Assembly (NCBI RefSeq): GCF_001571105.1
Contig: NZ_BCTD01000007.1
Source: Azotobacter vinelandii
GTDB lineage: Bacteria > Pseudomonadota > Gammaproteobacteria > Pseudomonadales > Pseudomonadaceae
Strand: one strand, 5' to 3'
DNA: 64,000 nucleotides
Positions within the stretch are counted from its first letter, which is position 1; each line of letters opens with the position of its first letter. Below the pieces are notes generated by a model, which saw only the letters and a list, made by a program, of their open reading frames with translations, had not been told where the DNA came from and did not search any database. Made by a program: the position numbers and the translations under genes. Of the stretch, positions 18,353 through 27,700 are shown piece by piece.

Positions 18353-19690
18353 CTAGTCCGCGCGTGGCGTTTCCTCGGGCGGCCGCTGTTCGCCGGCGAG
18401 CCCGCGCAGCCGTTCGATCATGTAGCGCACGTGCAGGTGCAGGCTGTACAGCTCGTGGGAGTAGGGCAGCGGCAGCTCGATCCGGCCGAGGCGCTTTTCC
18501 ATCTCCTGGAGGCGGGCGATTTCCTCCGCCTCGTGGCCGCGGATGCTGCCGTCGTGGATGCGCGCGTCGATCTCGTGCAGATGCCGATACCATTTGTAGG
18601 TCCTCGCGCGCATGCGCCATTCGTAGAGCGGCGAGACCAGTTTGCCGAGCGGCAGCAGGATGGCCAGGAAGGGGATCAGCAGCACGATGTAGCGGTCGAC
18701 CAGCGAGGCGATGCGAAACGGCAAAAAGCGTTGCAGGTAGGGCAGGCCGCTGTGGTAGTAGCTGTCGGCCTCCTTGGTCAGGGGAAAGCCGCTCGGTTCG
18801 GGACGCGGGAAGCTGCCCGGCGGGTCGATCAGGCTGCCTGGCCGGAGAATCCGCCGCGAGCTTTCCAGCAGCAGCGGGGTCAGCGCCGGGTGCAGGCCAT
18901 GGTTGGCGACCAGGGTGGCCACCGGCGACAGGGTGGTGAGCGGCCGGTCGGGGCTGTTGTGGGCCAGATCGAGCAGCCCTTCCGGCAGGGGCAGCGTCTT
19001 GAGGTAGGGCAGGTGCGCCTGGTAGGCCGCGGCGCGGCGCAGGTCGGCCAGGCGCAGCGCGGGATTGCGCGCCAGCGCCTGGATCAGGGCATTTTCCGGC
19101 GGTCCGACGAAGAAGGCCGCGTCCAGGCTGCCGTTTTCGAGCGCGGCGCTCGCCTGCCGGCCACCGAGGGCCGGCCAGTCCGGCTCCCGCGCGATATCGC
19201 TGGCCTCGAGGAGGCCGAGGACCACCGCCTGGGTACCGCTGCCGTCCTGGCCGAGGCCGATCCGCCTGCCGCGCAGTCCGGGCAGATCGCGGATGTCGAG
19301 GTCGCGGCGCTGGAACAGCCACAACGGTTCCTGGTAGAGCGCGCCGAGCCCGTGCAGGCGCTGGTGCTCCTCCGGCGTCAACTGCCGCTCGGTGCCGCTC
19401 TGTACCAGGGCGATCTGCACCGGGCCGTCCGCGGCGAGCAGGCGGCGGAGGTTGTCCGGCGAGCCGGCCGTGGCGATCAGTTCCAGTGCGATGCCTTCCT
19501 CGGCCAGGCGGGCTTTCAACTGTTCGCCGAAGGCCTGGTAGCCGCCGCCTTCGGGGCCGGTGGCCAGGCTCAGGCGGGTCGGCGGGGCCGGGTCGAGGGC
19601 CAGGACGAACAGGATGCCGATCAGCAGCAGGATGGGTACCAGCCAGAGGTTGGCCTTGAGGTAGATCTTCAGGTCGTGCAGGCGGGTCAT
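18353..19690 (-). CDS. TAXI-family TRAP transporter solute-binding protein
   Basis: A 445-residue protein. An N-terminal transmembrane anchor (about 14-32) is followed by a TAXI-type binding domain (about 38-320: LSLATGPEGGGYQAFGEQL and later RIGLGQDGSGTQAVVLGLL), a second membrane segment (RYIVLLIPFLAILLPLGKLVS, about 350-370) and a cytoplasmic helical tail rich in Arg and Glu. TAXI proteins normally bind solutes such as glutamate for a TRAP permease, but no permease gene is next to it, and the membrane-anchored form with a tail suggests a sensing or unrelated role. No convincing ribosome site precedes the ATG. Confidence 0.8.
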   Translation of the reverse strand: MTRLHDLKIYLKANLWLVPILLLIGILFVLALDPAPPTRLSLATGPEGGGYQAFGEQLKARLAEEGIALELIATAGSPDNLRRLLAADGPVQIALVQSGTERQLTPEEHQRLHGLGALYQEPLWLFQRRDLDIRDLPGLRGRRIGLGQDGSGTQAVVLGLLEASDIAREPDWPALGGRQASAALENGSLDAAFFVGPPENALIQALARNPALRLADLRRAAAYQAHLPYLKTLPLPEGLLDLAHNSPDRPLTTLSPVATLVANHGLHPALTPLLLESSRRILRPGSLIDPPGSFPRPEPSGFPLTKEADSYYHSGLPYLQRFLPFRIASLVDRYIVLLIPFLAILLPLGKLVSPLYEWRMRARTYKWYRHLHEIDARIHDGSIRGHEAEEIARLQEMEKRLGRIELPLPYSHELYSLHLHVRYMIERLRGLAGEQRPPEETPRAD

Positions 19691-19762
19691 GGCTTTCGAT
19701 CACCCACGGTGGCGAACGGTGCATGGGCTGGCCGGCGATGTTCTCGGGTTCGCCGACCATGC

Positions 19763-19836
19763 CCTGTGGGAGTGAACGCGTTCGCGATGCCGCGGCTCTT
19801 GCCGGCAGTCGAGCGCGGATGAATCCGCTCCCGCGG
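19763..19836. repeat. Pair of inverted REP-like palindromes
   Basis: Two short palindromic units face each other: CCTGTGGGAGTGAACGCG followed by TTCGCG at 19763-19786, and GCGCGGATGAATCCGCTCCC at 19813-19832. The GTGGGAG and CTCCCGC ends and the GAAC/GTTC and GGAT/ATCC inner stems are typical of Pseudomonas extragenic REP elements arranged as a BIME. They lie between the TAXI and LysR genes, in a gap without coding signs. Confidence 0.55.
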
Positions 19837-19897
19837 CGAGCTCGTTCACGTCGTCGTCGTAGCCAAGAAGATAGCCAAGCCGCCAGATGGATGCCGT

Positions 19898-20809
19898 TCA
19901 GCGCGCCCACGGCGGGCGGGCGGCGAAGGCTTCGACCAGGTAGTCGAGCATCGCCCGGACCTTGGCCGGCGGGCGGCGCTCGGGTGGGTAGAGGGCATGG
20001 ATGCCGCCCAAAGGATGCGGCGGGTGGTCGAGTTCCAGGGACACCAGCTCGCCGCGCTGCAAGGCGTCGGCGACGATGAACAGCGGCTGGTAGATCAGCC
20101 CCTGGCCATCGAGCGCGGCGGCCAGCAGGGCATCGCCGTTGTTCGCCGCCAAGTCGCCGGAAATCGCCACGCGCACGCTGCCGTCGCGGCCGAAGGCCCA
20201 TTCCCGGCTGCCACCCCAGGACGACAGGCTGTAGCCCAGGCAGTTGTGCTGGCCCAGCTCGACGACCCGCCGCGGCACGCCGCGCCGGTCGAGATAGTCC
20301 GGCGCGGCGCAGACCAGCGTCGGGCAGTCGCCGAGGCGGCGTGCCTGCAGCGGGCTGTCGGCGAGCCGGCCGATGCGCACGGCCAGGTCCCAGCGGTCCT
20401 CGATGAGGTCGACCTGACTGTCGGTCAGGCCCAGTTCGATGCGCACCGCCGGATGACGGCGGGCGAAGGCCGGCAGCAGCGGAGCGATGAAGCGGTTGCC
20501 GAAGCTCAGCGGCACGTTCATGCGCAGCAGGCCGCTGGCCTCGACCCGCTGCGAGAGCAGCGCCGCCTCGGCCTCGTCGAGTTCGCCGAGGAGGCGCTGG
20601 CAGGTGTCCAGGTACTGGCTGCCGGCGTCGGTGAGGACCAGGCGCCGGGTGCTGCGCTGGAACAGCTTGAGGCCGAGACGCCGCTCCAGGGCGTCCACGT
20701 GCTTGGTCGCCATGGCCGGCGACATCTCCAGTTGACGGGCGGCGGCGGACAGGCTGCCGGCGCTGGCGGCGCGGACGAAGACGCGCATGCCGGTGATGCG
20801 ATCGAGCAT
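19898..20809 (-). CDS. LysR-family transcriptional regulator
   Basis: A 303-residue LysR regulator. The N-terminal winged helix-turn-helix (MRVFVRAASAGSLSAAARQLEMSPAMATKHVDALERRLGLKLFQRSTRRLVLTDAG) fits the CrgA-like subgroup; residues about 90-295 form the substrate-binding domain (ERRPPAKVRAMLDYLVEAF at the end). The start at 20809 has AGGAAA upstream. It diverges from a dioxygenase/SDR cassette across a 105-bp gap and probably controls it, the usual LysR arrangement. The inducer is unknown. Confidence 0.92.
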   Translation of the reverse strand: MLDRITGMRVFVRAASAGSLSAAARQLEMSPAMATKHVDALERRLGLKLFQRSTRRLVLTDAGSQYLDTCQRLLGELDEAEAALLSQRVEASGLLRMNVPLSFGNRFIAPLLPAFARRHPAVRIELGLTDSQVDLIEDRWDLAVRIGRLADSPLQARRLGDCPTLVCAAPDYLDRRGVPRRVVELGQHNCLGYSLSSWGGSREWAFGRDGSVRVAISGDLAANNGDALLAAALDGQGLIYQPLFIVADALQRGELVSLELDHPPHPLGGIHALYPPERRPPAKVRAMLDYLVEAFAARPPWAR

Positions 20810-20914
20810 GGGGATTTCCTGCTGTCGGTAAGAACTGCTGCTGCGGACTGGCAGATTATCCGTTGCCAGGCGCAGGTCCATACTCCCTGCATCCGCCGTC
20901 GATGGAGTCTGCCC

Positions 20915-21727
20915 ATGTCCGCCCGCGAAACCATCCAGCCGACCCTGTTCGTGCCCCATGGGGCCGGCCCCTGTTTCTTCATGGACTGGAATCCGCCGGA
21001 TGCCTGGAGCGCCATGGCCGCGTTCCTGCGCGGCATCGCCGGCACGCTGGCGCGGCCGCCACGGGCGATCCTGATGGTCTCGGCGCACTGGCTGGAAGCG
21101 GAGTTCGCCGTTGGCGCCGGCCGCCAGCCGGAGCTGATCTACGATTACTACGGCTTTCCGCCGCACACCTACGAGCTGCGCTATCCCGCGCCCGGCGATC
21201 CGGCGCTGGCCGCGGAAGTCGCCGGTCTGCTCGGCGCGGCCGATCTGCCCTGCCGGCAGGATGCGCAACGTGGCTTCGACCATGGCATGTTCATTCCGCT
21301 GAAGCTGATGTTTCCCGCCGCCGACATCCCGGTGGTGCAATTGTCGCTGCGTCAGGATCTCGACCCCCAGGCGCATTTCGACGCCGGCTGCGCGCTGGCG
21401 CCGTTGCGCGAGGAGGGCGTGCTGATCGTCGGCAGCGGCATGAGCTTCCACAACATGCGCGGCTACGGCGACCCGCGCTTCGCGCCGGTGTCCGACGAGT
21501 TCGACCAGTGGCTGACCGCCACGGTCGAGGCCGGGCCCGCCGAGCGCGCGGCGCGTCTGGCGCGCTGGGAGGCGGCGCCGGCGGCGCGGCTGTGCCATCC
21601 GCCGCGCGCCGAGGAACACCTGCTGCCGCTCATGACGGTCGCCGGCGCGGCGGCCGAGGGGCGCGGCCGGCGGGTGTTCTCCGATCGGGTGATGGAAACC
21701 ACCCTGTCCGCCTTCCGTTTCGACTGA
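20915..21727 (+). CDS. Class III extradiol dioxygenase (DODA/YgiD type)
   Basis: A 270-residue LigB-superfamily enzyme of the DODA group, which opens catechol-type rings with non-haem iron or zinc. Ligand regions seen: FVPHGAG (His near residue 14), VSAHW (His near 53) and GFDHGMFIPLKLMFP (His near 122), then GSGMSFHNMR near residue 178 and a C-terminal AEEHLLPLMTVAGAA. The start at 20915 has GGAG upstream. First gene of a plus-strand set with an SDR, a DUF2218 protein and a cytochrome b561, facing a LysR regulator. Close relatives are often annotated as 4,5-DOPA dioxygenases; the real substrate is unknown. Confidence 0.88.
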   Translation: MSARETIQPTLFVPHGAGPCFFMDWNPPDAWSAMAAFLRGIAGTLARPPRAILMVSAHWLEAEFAVGAGRQPELIYDYYGFPPHTYELRYPAPGDPALAAEVAGLLGAADLPCRQDAQRGFDHGMFIPLKLMFPAADIPVVQLSLRQDLDPQAHFDAGCALAPLREEGVLIVGSGMSFHNMRGYGDPRFAPVSDEFDQWLTATVEAGPAERAARLARWEAAPAARLCHPPRAEEHLLPLMTVAGAAAEGRGRRVFSDRVMETTLSAFRFD

Positions 21728-21753
21728 ACCATCGATAATTCAAGGAGATTCGC

Positions 21754-22548
21754 ATGCTCATCGATCTTTCCGGCAAGACCGCCCTGGTCACCGGCTCCAC
21801 CGGCGGCATCGGTCTGGCCATCGCGCGCGGGCTGGCCGAGGCCGGCGCCACCGTCATCGTCAACGGCCGCGAGCAGGCCAGGGTCGACGCGGCCCTGGCG
21901 CAGTTGCGCGATACCAAAGGCGGTGCTGCGGCTCGCGGGCTGGCCTGCGACCTGGGGACGGCCGCCGGCTGCCAGGCGCTGATCGCCGCCGAGCCGGAGG
22001 CCGACATCCTGGTCAACAACCTGGGCATCTACGGCGCCCGCGAGTTCTTCGAGATAACCGACGAAGAGTGGGAAGAAATCTTCCAGGTCAACGTGCTCAG
22101 CGGTATCCGCCTGTCGCGGCATTACGCCAAAGGCATGCAGGCCCGTGGCTGGGGACGCATCCAGTTCATTTCCAGCGAGTCGGCGCTGAACATTCCTGCC
22201 GAGATGGTCCACTATGGAGTCAGCAAGACGGCGCTACAGGGTGTCTCGCGCGGCCTGGCCAAGGTGCTGGCCGGCAGCGGGGTGACGGTCAACAGCATAC
22301 TGCCGGGGCCGACCCGCACCGAGGGGGTGATCGCCTTCATCGGCGAGATGGCTCGCCAGGAGGGCGTCAGCCCCGAGGAGATGGAGCGGCTGTTCATCCA
22401 GCGCCATCGGCCGTCGAGCCTGCTGCGGCGCTTCGCCGAGCCGGCGGAGGTCGCCAGTCTCTGCGTCTATGCCGCCTCGCCGCAGGCCAGCGCCACCACC
22501 GGCGCGGCGCTGCGGGTGGAGGGCGGGATCGTCGAGAGCATCGCCTGA
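21754..22548 (+). CDS. SDR-family oxidoreductase
   Basis: A 264-residue classical short-chain dehydrogenase. The cofactor loop is TGSTGGIG (14-21), followed by NNLGIYG (NNAG-like, about 88-94), the catalytic Ser in FISSESALN and Y-x-x-x-K in YGVSK (about 153-157). NGRE after strand 2 hints at NADP(H) preference through the Arg. It begins 26 bp after the dioxygenase with AAGGAGA upstream, so both are likely cotranscribed. The substrate is not evident. Confidence 0.92.
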   Translation: MLIDLSGKTALVTGSTGGIGLAIARGLAEAGATVIVNGREQARVDAALAQLRDTKGGAAARGLACDLGTAAGCQALIAAEPEADILVNNLGIYGAREFFEITDEEWEEIFQVNVLSGIRLSRHYAKGMQARGWGRIQFISSESALNIPAEMVHYGVSKTALQGVSRGLAKVLAGSGVTVNSILPGPTRTEGVIAFIGEMARQEGVSPEEMERLFIQRHRPSSLLRRFAEPAEVASLCVYAASPQASATTGAALRVEGGIVESIA

Positions 22549-22598
22549 CATTCATCCACTGGCCGGTTTGTCCGGCCGACATGCCAAGGAGTGCCGCC

Positions 22599-22916
22599 AT
22601 GTCCGTTTCATCCGTGCGCATCGCCACGCAAGACCCGTCCCGCCTGATCCGGCGCCTGTGCAAGCACTGGGCGCACAAGTATCCGGTCAGCTTCGACGAG
22701 CGGCAGGGCGAGATCCAGCTCGCCCTGGGCCACTGCCTGCTGCGGGCGGGCGACGGGCTGCTGGATGTGCGCCTGCAGGCGAGCGACGCCGGGCAGGCCC
22801 CGTTCTTCCGCCAGGTGGTCGCCGAGCACCTGCAGCGCATGGCCGGTGGCGAAACGCTGGATTTCGCCTGGCGCGACGACGAGGCCGGGATCGCGCCCGG
22901 CGAGGGAAAGGATTGA
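22599..22916 (+). CDS. DUF2218 domain protein
   Basis: A 105-residue protein matching DUF2218: SSVRIATQDPSRLIRRLCKHWAHKYPVSFDERQGEI near the N-terminus, then LDVRLQASD and VVAEHLQRMAGGETLDFAW. The family has a small alpha/beta fold of unknown function and is often found with oxidoreductase and siderophore-related genes. The ATG at 22599 has AAGGAG upstream. It lies 50 bp after the SDR gene and 11 bp before cytochrome b561. Confidence 0.85.
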   Translation: MSVSSVRIATQDPSRLIRRLCKHWAHKYPVSFDERQGEIQLALGHCLLRAGDGLLDVRLQASDAGQAPFFRQVVAEHLQRMAGGETLDFAWRDDEAGIAPGEGKD

Positions 22917-22927
22917 GGAGCGAAGGC

Positions 22928-23452
22928 ATGTTCGATTCGAAGAGCCGTTACGGCGCCATCACCCGGCTCCTGCACTGGTCCATGGCCGTCCTGATCCTCT
23001 GGCAGTTCCTCAAGCTGGGCGACCGGATCGCCGACGGCGAACACTGGGTGGGCCGGACCCTGGTCCCCTGGCACATTTCCATCGGCGCGTTGCTGCTGGT
23101 GCTGGTCGTGTTACGCATGCTCTGGGCCCTGGGCCAGCGGCACCGGCGGCCGCCGCACCAGGGGCCCGGCGCGCCGCTGGTCAAGGGCGGCCACTTTCTG
23201 CTGTACGCCGGCATGCTTCTGATGCCGCTCAGCGGCCTGCTGCTGATGCTCGGCAAGGGTTACGGCCTGAAGGTCTTCGGCGTCCAACTGGTCGCCAGGA
23301 GCGGGCTGGAAACCGGCTGGCTCGCGGCCCTGGGCAGCCTGCATGTGCCGCTCGCCTGGCTGCTGCTGGCGCTGATCCTCGGGCATGTCGGCGCCGCGCT
23401 GTTCCATCATTTGGTCAAGGACGACGACACCCTGCGACGCATGGCCGGTTGA
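22928..23452 (+). CDS. Cytochrome b561-type membrane protein
   Basis: A 174-residue four-helix membrane cytochrome. His ligands are visible in TRLLHWSMAVLILWQ (helix 1), PWHISIGALLLVLVVLRM (helix 2) and LGSLHVPLAWLLLALILGHVGAALFHHLV (last helices). Related YodB/CybB proteins pass electrons between quinone and periplasmic or oxidative-stress partners. The start at 22928 has GAGGAG upstream and lies 11 bp after the DUF2218 gene, so it appears to be the last gene of the LysR-flanked cassette. Confidence 0.9.
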   Translation: MFDSKSRYGAITRLLHWSMAVLILWQFLKLGDRIADGEHWVGRTLVPWHISIGALLLVLVVLRMLWALGQRHRRPPHQGPGAPLVKGGHFLLYAGMLLMPLSGLLLMLGKGYGLKVFGVQLVARSGLETGWLAALGSLHVPLAWLLLALILGHVGAALFHHLVKDDDTLRRMAG

Positions 23453-23533
23453 TTCCGGCAGGCGCCCACGGGCTTGCCAGCCGGGGCGCGGAGGTGCCAA
23501 GGTTCCCCGCCTTCTTTCGGACGACGGACCTCC

Positions 23534-24754
23534 ATGCGCCTCCTGCACACCTCCGACTGGCACCTCGGCCAGCACTTCATGGGCAAGACCCGCCAGGCCG
23601 AGCACCGGGCCTTCTGTGACTGGCTCGTCGAGCGGGTGCGCGAGCACGCGGTCGACGCGCTGATCGTCGCCGGCGACCTGTTCGACAGCGGCGCGCCGCC
23701 CAGTCATGCCCGCGAGCAGTACAACCGCTTCATCGTCGCGCTGCGCGCGACCGGCGCCCGCCTGGTGGTGCTCGGTGGCAACCACGATTCGGTGGCCATG
23801 CTCGGCGAGTCGCGCGGTCTTCTGGCCTGCCTGGACACCTGGGTGATTCCGGGCGTGGCGGCGGACCCGGCCGAGCAGCTCCTGCTGTTGCCGCGGCGCG
23901 ACGGTGCGCCGGGCGCGTTGCTCTGCGCCATCCCCTTCATCCGTCCGCGCGACGTGCTGAAAAGCGAGGCCGGGCAGAGCGCGGACGCCAAGCTGCAGGC
24001 GCTGCAGGCGGCGATCCGCGAACACTACCGGGCGCTGTTCGCCCTCGCCGAGGCGCGTCGCCGCGAGCTGGGCGGCGCCCTGCCGATCGTCGCCACGGGG
24101 CACCTGACCACCGTCGGCGCCAGTGCCAGCGAATCGGTGCGGGAGATCTACGTCGGCAGCCTGGAGGCTTTCCCGACCGATGCCTTCCCGCCGGCGGCCT
24201 ATGTCGCCCTCGGCCATATCCATCGCCCGCAGCGGGTCGCCGGGCTGGAGCACATCCGCTACAGCGGCTCGCCGATCCCGCTGTCCTTCGACGAGGCGCG
24301 CCAGCGCAAGGAGGTGTTGCTGGTCGACCTGGGCGAGGACGGCCTCGAGGCGGTGACGCCGCTGCCAGTGCCCTGTTTCCAGCCGCTGCTCACGCTGCGC
24401 GGCGATCTCGCCGAGCTGGCCGGCGCCGTTGTCGAGGCGGCCGCCGGGGGTAGCGCCGAGCGTCCGGTGTGGCTGGAGGTCCGGGTCGTCGCCGACGAGC
24501 ACCTGCCCGACCTGCCGGCGCGCGTCGCCGCCCTCTGCGCGGGGCTGCCGGTGGAGGTGCTGCGCATCCGCCGCGAGCGCGGCGACGCAGTCGCCCGCCT
24601 GTGCCGCGAGGCACGGGAAACCCTCGACGAACTGAGCCCCGAGGAGGTGTTCGAACAGCGCCTGGCCGGCGCGGCACTGGACGAGGCGCTGGCCGGGCGC
24701 CTGCGCGGCCTGCACCGCCAGGTGCTCGACGAGCTGCGCGAGGAGCGGGCGTGA
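23534..24754 (+). CDS. sbcD: Exonuclease subunit SbcD
   Basis: A 406-residue Mre11-type nuclease subunit. Metal-binding motifs of the calcineurin-like fold appear in order: SDWHLGQ (7-13), GDLFDSG (about 48-54), GGNHDS (about 82-87), ATGHLTTVG and LGHIHRPQ. Together with SbcC it degrades hairpins and cleaves protein-blocked DNA ends. Its last codon overlaps the GTG start of sbcC (GTGA at 24751-24754), so production of the two is coupled. Confidence 0.95.
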   Translation: MRLLHTSDWHLGQHFMGKTRQAEHRAFCDWLVERVREHAVDALIVAGDLFDSGAPPSHAREQYNRFIVALRATGARLVVLGGNHDSVAMLGESRGLLACLDTWVIPGVAADPAEQLLLLPRRDGAPGALLCAIPFIRPRDVLKSEAGQSADAKLQALQAAIREHYRALFALAEARRRELGGALPIVATGHLTTVGASASESVREIYVGSLEAFPTDAFPPAAYVALGHIHRPQRVAGLEHIRYSGSPIPLSFDEARQRKEVLLVDLGEDGLEAVTPLPVPCFQPLLTLRGDLAELAGAVVEAAAGGSAERPVWLEVRVVADEHLPDLPARVAALCAGLPVEVLRIRRERGDAVARLCREARETLDELSPEEVFEQRLAGAALDEALAGRLRGLHRQVLDELREERA

Positions 24755-27700
24755 AGATCCTCAGCCTGCGCCTGAAGAACCTCAACTCGCTGAAGGGCGA
24801 GTGGAAGATCGATTTTCGCGAAGCGCCGTTCAGGGACAACGGCCTGTTCGCCATCACCGGGCCGACCGGCGCCGGCAAGACCACCTTGCTCGACGCCATC
24901 TGCCTGGCTCTCTATCACCGCACGCCGCGCATGGACCGTTTATCCAAGGAGTCCAACGAGCTGATGACCCGGCACACCGCCGAGTGCCTGGCCGAGGTGG
25001 AATTCGAGGTGAAGGGCCGGGGCTACCGCGCCTTCTGGAGCCAGCGCCGCGCCCGTGACCGGGCCGACGGCGCGCTGCAGATGCCCAGGGTCGAGCTGGC
25101 CGCGGCGGACGGCAGCATCCTCGCCGACAAGGTCGGCGACAAGCTGGCGCGGATCGAGGCGCTCACCGGCCTCGACTTCGCGCGTTTCACCCGCTCCATG
25201 CTGCTCGCCCAGGGCGGTTTCGCCGCCTTTCTCGAGGCCGATGCGAAGAGCCGCGCCGAACTTCTGGAGCAGCTCACCGGCACCGACATCTACGGGCGGA
25301 TCTCCCAGCGGGTGTTCGAACATGCCCGCGAGGCGAAGGTGGCCCTCGAACGGCTGCAGGAGCGGGCCGCCGGAGTCGAGCTGCTGGATGACGGGGAGCG
25401 CCGAGCCCTGGAAGAGCGGGCCGCCGTGCTGGCCGCCGAGGAGGCGCCGTTGCTGGCGCGCCAGGGCGAGCTGCAGGCCCGGCGCCAGTGGCGCGCGGAG
25501 CTGGAGCAGGCGGAGCTGCGCTGCCGGGAGGCGGGGGAGGCGAGTCGACGAGCCGGCTTGGCGCTGGCCGAAGCCGCGCCGCAACTGGCCCGGCTGGCGG
25601 CCGGCGAGCCGGCCGCCGCGTTGCTGCCTGCGCATCGGGACTGGCAGCAGGCGTGCCAGCAACTGGAGCAGGGCGAGCGCAATCTGACGCAGATCCGTGC
25701 CGAGCGGCGCCAGGCCGGCGAGGCGGTCGGCCTGCATCTGTGGCAGGCCGGCCAATTCGCCCGGCGGATCGCCGTGGCGGCGCAGGAGCAGGCCCGGCGG
25801 TTGCACTCGCAGCACCGGCAACTGGCCGAGCAATTGGCCGAACAGCCACGGTATGCCGAGCTGGGCGAGCGCCTCGGCGCCTGGCGCGAACGATTCGAAT
25901 GCCACCGCCAGTGGCAGGAAGAGATCGCCGCGCTCCAGGACCGGCAGCGAAACGAACAGGCCGCGCTCGCCGAGCTGGGCGAAAGGCAGCGGCAGGCGCA
26001 GGAGCATCTGCGGCGCCGGCAGGCCGAACTGGACAGCGCCCGCGCGGCCGAACGCCAGGCCCGCGAGAGTCTGGACACGCTGCTGCAGGGCGAGCCCGAA
26101 AGCGCGCTGCGCGAACACTGGCGGCAGGCGCAGTCCCGCCGCAACCTGCTGCAGCAACTGGAGCAGAATGCCCGCCAGCGCGGCAGCGGCGAAGCGCGTC
26201 TGGCCGCCATCGACGCCGAACTGGCCGACGGTCGGCGGCGGCATGGCGAGCAGCAGGCGCGTCTCGAATTGCTGCGCCAGCGTTACAGGGATTCGCAGGC
26301 GCTGGTCGCGGCGAGGAAAAAACTGCTGGAGCAGGAGCGGCGCATTCTCGATCTGGAAGCCCAGCGGAGCCAGTTGCAGCCGGGCGAGCCCTGCCCGCTG
26401 TGCGGCTCCCGCGAGCATCCGTCCGTCGACACCTACCGGGCGCTGGACCTTTCCGCCGGCGAACGGGACTTGCAGGCCGCCGAGGCGGAGCTGGAGGCGC
26501 TACTCCGCGAAGGCGAGGCGGCACGGGACGCGCTGGCCGTGCTCGACGCCGAACTCGGGGCGCTGCGCCGGCGCCGCGAACAGGACGGGGACGAGTTGCG
26601 CCGGCAGCGTGAACAGTGGCGGCAACTGTGTGCGGAGCTGGGCACGGAGCCAATCGATCTGGCGGCCATCCGGGATGCGCTGGACGAACGGCTGGCGGTA
26701 TTCGAAGGGCGTCTGCAACAGCTCGAACTCGGCCGGCAGGCCGTGGCGCAATCCGCCGAGGCGCGCCAGCGGATGGAGCGCGCTTGCGAGCAGGATGGTC
26801 AGCAGGTGCGGTTGCTCGAAGAACGCCTGCTCGCCAGTCGCGGTCGCGCGCAGGAGCTGGACGAACGCTTGCGCCAGTGCAGGGAGCTGTTGAGTCGCGG
26901 CGAGCAGGCCCTGGCCGAGGAACTGGCCGCCTTCGGCCATCCGCTGCCGGACGACGGCGCGGCCTGGCTCGCGCGGCGGCAGGGCGAGTGGCAGGACTGG
27001 CAGCGGCGGCAGAACCGTCTGCAGCAACTGGAGCGCGAGCGGCTGGAGCAGAGCGCCCTGGTCGAGGCCGCCGAGAAGCAGGCGGCGCTCTGGCAAGGAC
27101 GCTGGAGCGAACTGGGCGAAGCCGGGCGGACCGCCCCGGCCGAATGCGTCGATGCCCAGGACGCCCTCGCCGGGGCGGAAGCCGGACTGGACGCTGCCCG
27201 GCGCCGGGCCAACGAACTGGACGGGCGCCTGCTGTCGCTGGAAGAACAGGTACGGCAGCAGCGCCGCCATCTGGAGGCCTGCGGCGCGCACTGGCGGGCG
27301 CAATTGGCGCGGAGTCCGTTCGCCGACGAGGCGGCATTCCGCGCGGCGCTGCTCGACGATGCCCAGCGTGCCGCCCTGCAGGACCTCAAGGCGCGTCTGG
27401 AACGGGCGCGGACCGAGGCACTGGCCCTGCTCGCCGCCGCCGAGGGGCGGTTGGCCGGCCTGCTGGCCGAACCCCGGACCACGGCCAGCGGCGAGGAACT
27501 GGAGCGACAGGCGCAGGAACTGGCCGGGCGGCTGCGGAGCCTGGCCGAGGAGCAGGGGGCGATCCGCGCCACGCTGTCCGCCGACGACGAGCGCCGGCAA
27601 GGCCGGCAGGCGCTGTTCGCGGAGATCGAGCGCTGCCGGGCCGAGTACGATCTCTGGCAGCACCTCAACGGGCTGATCGGCTCGGCCGACGGCGCCAAGT

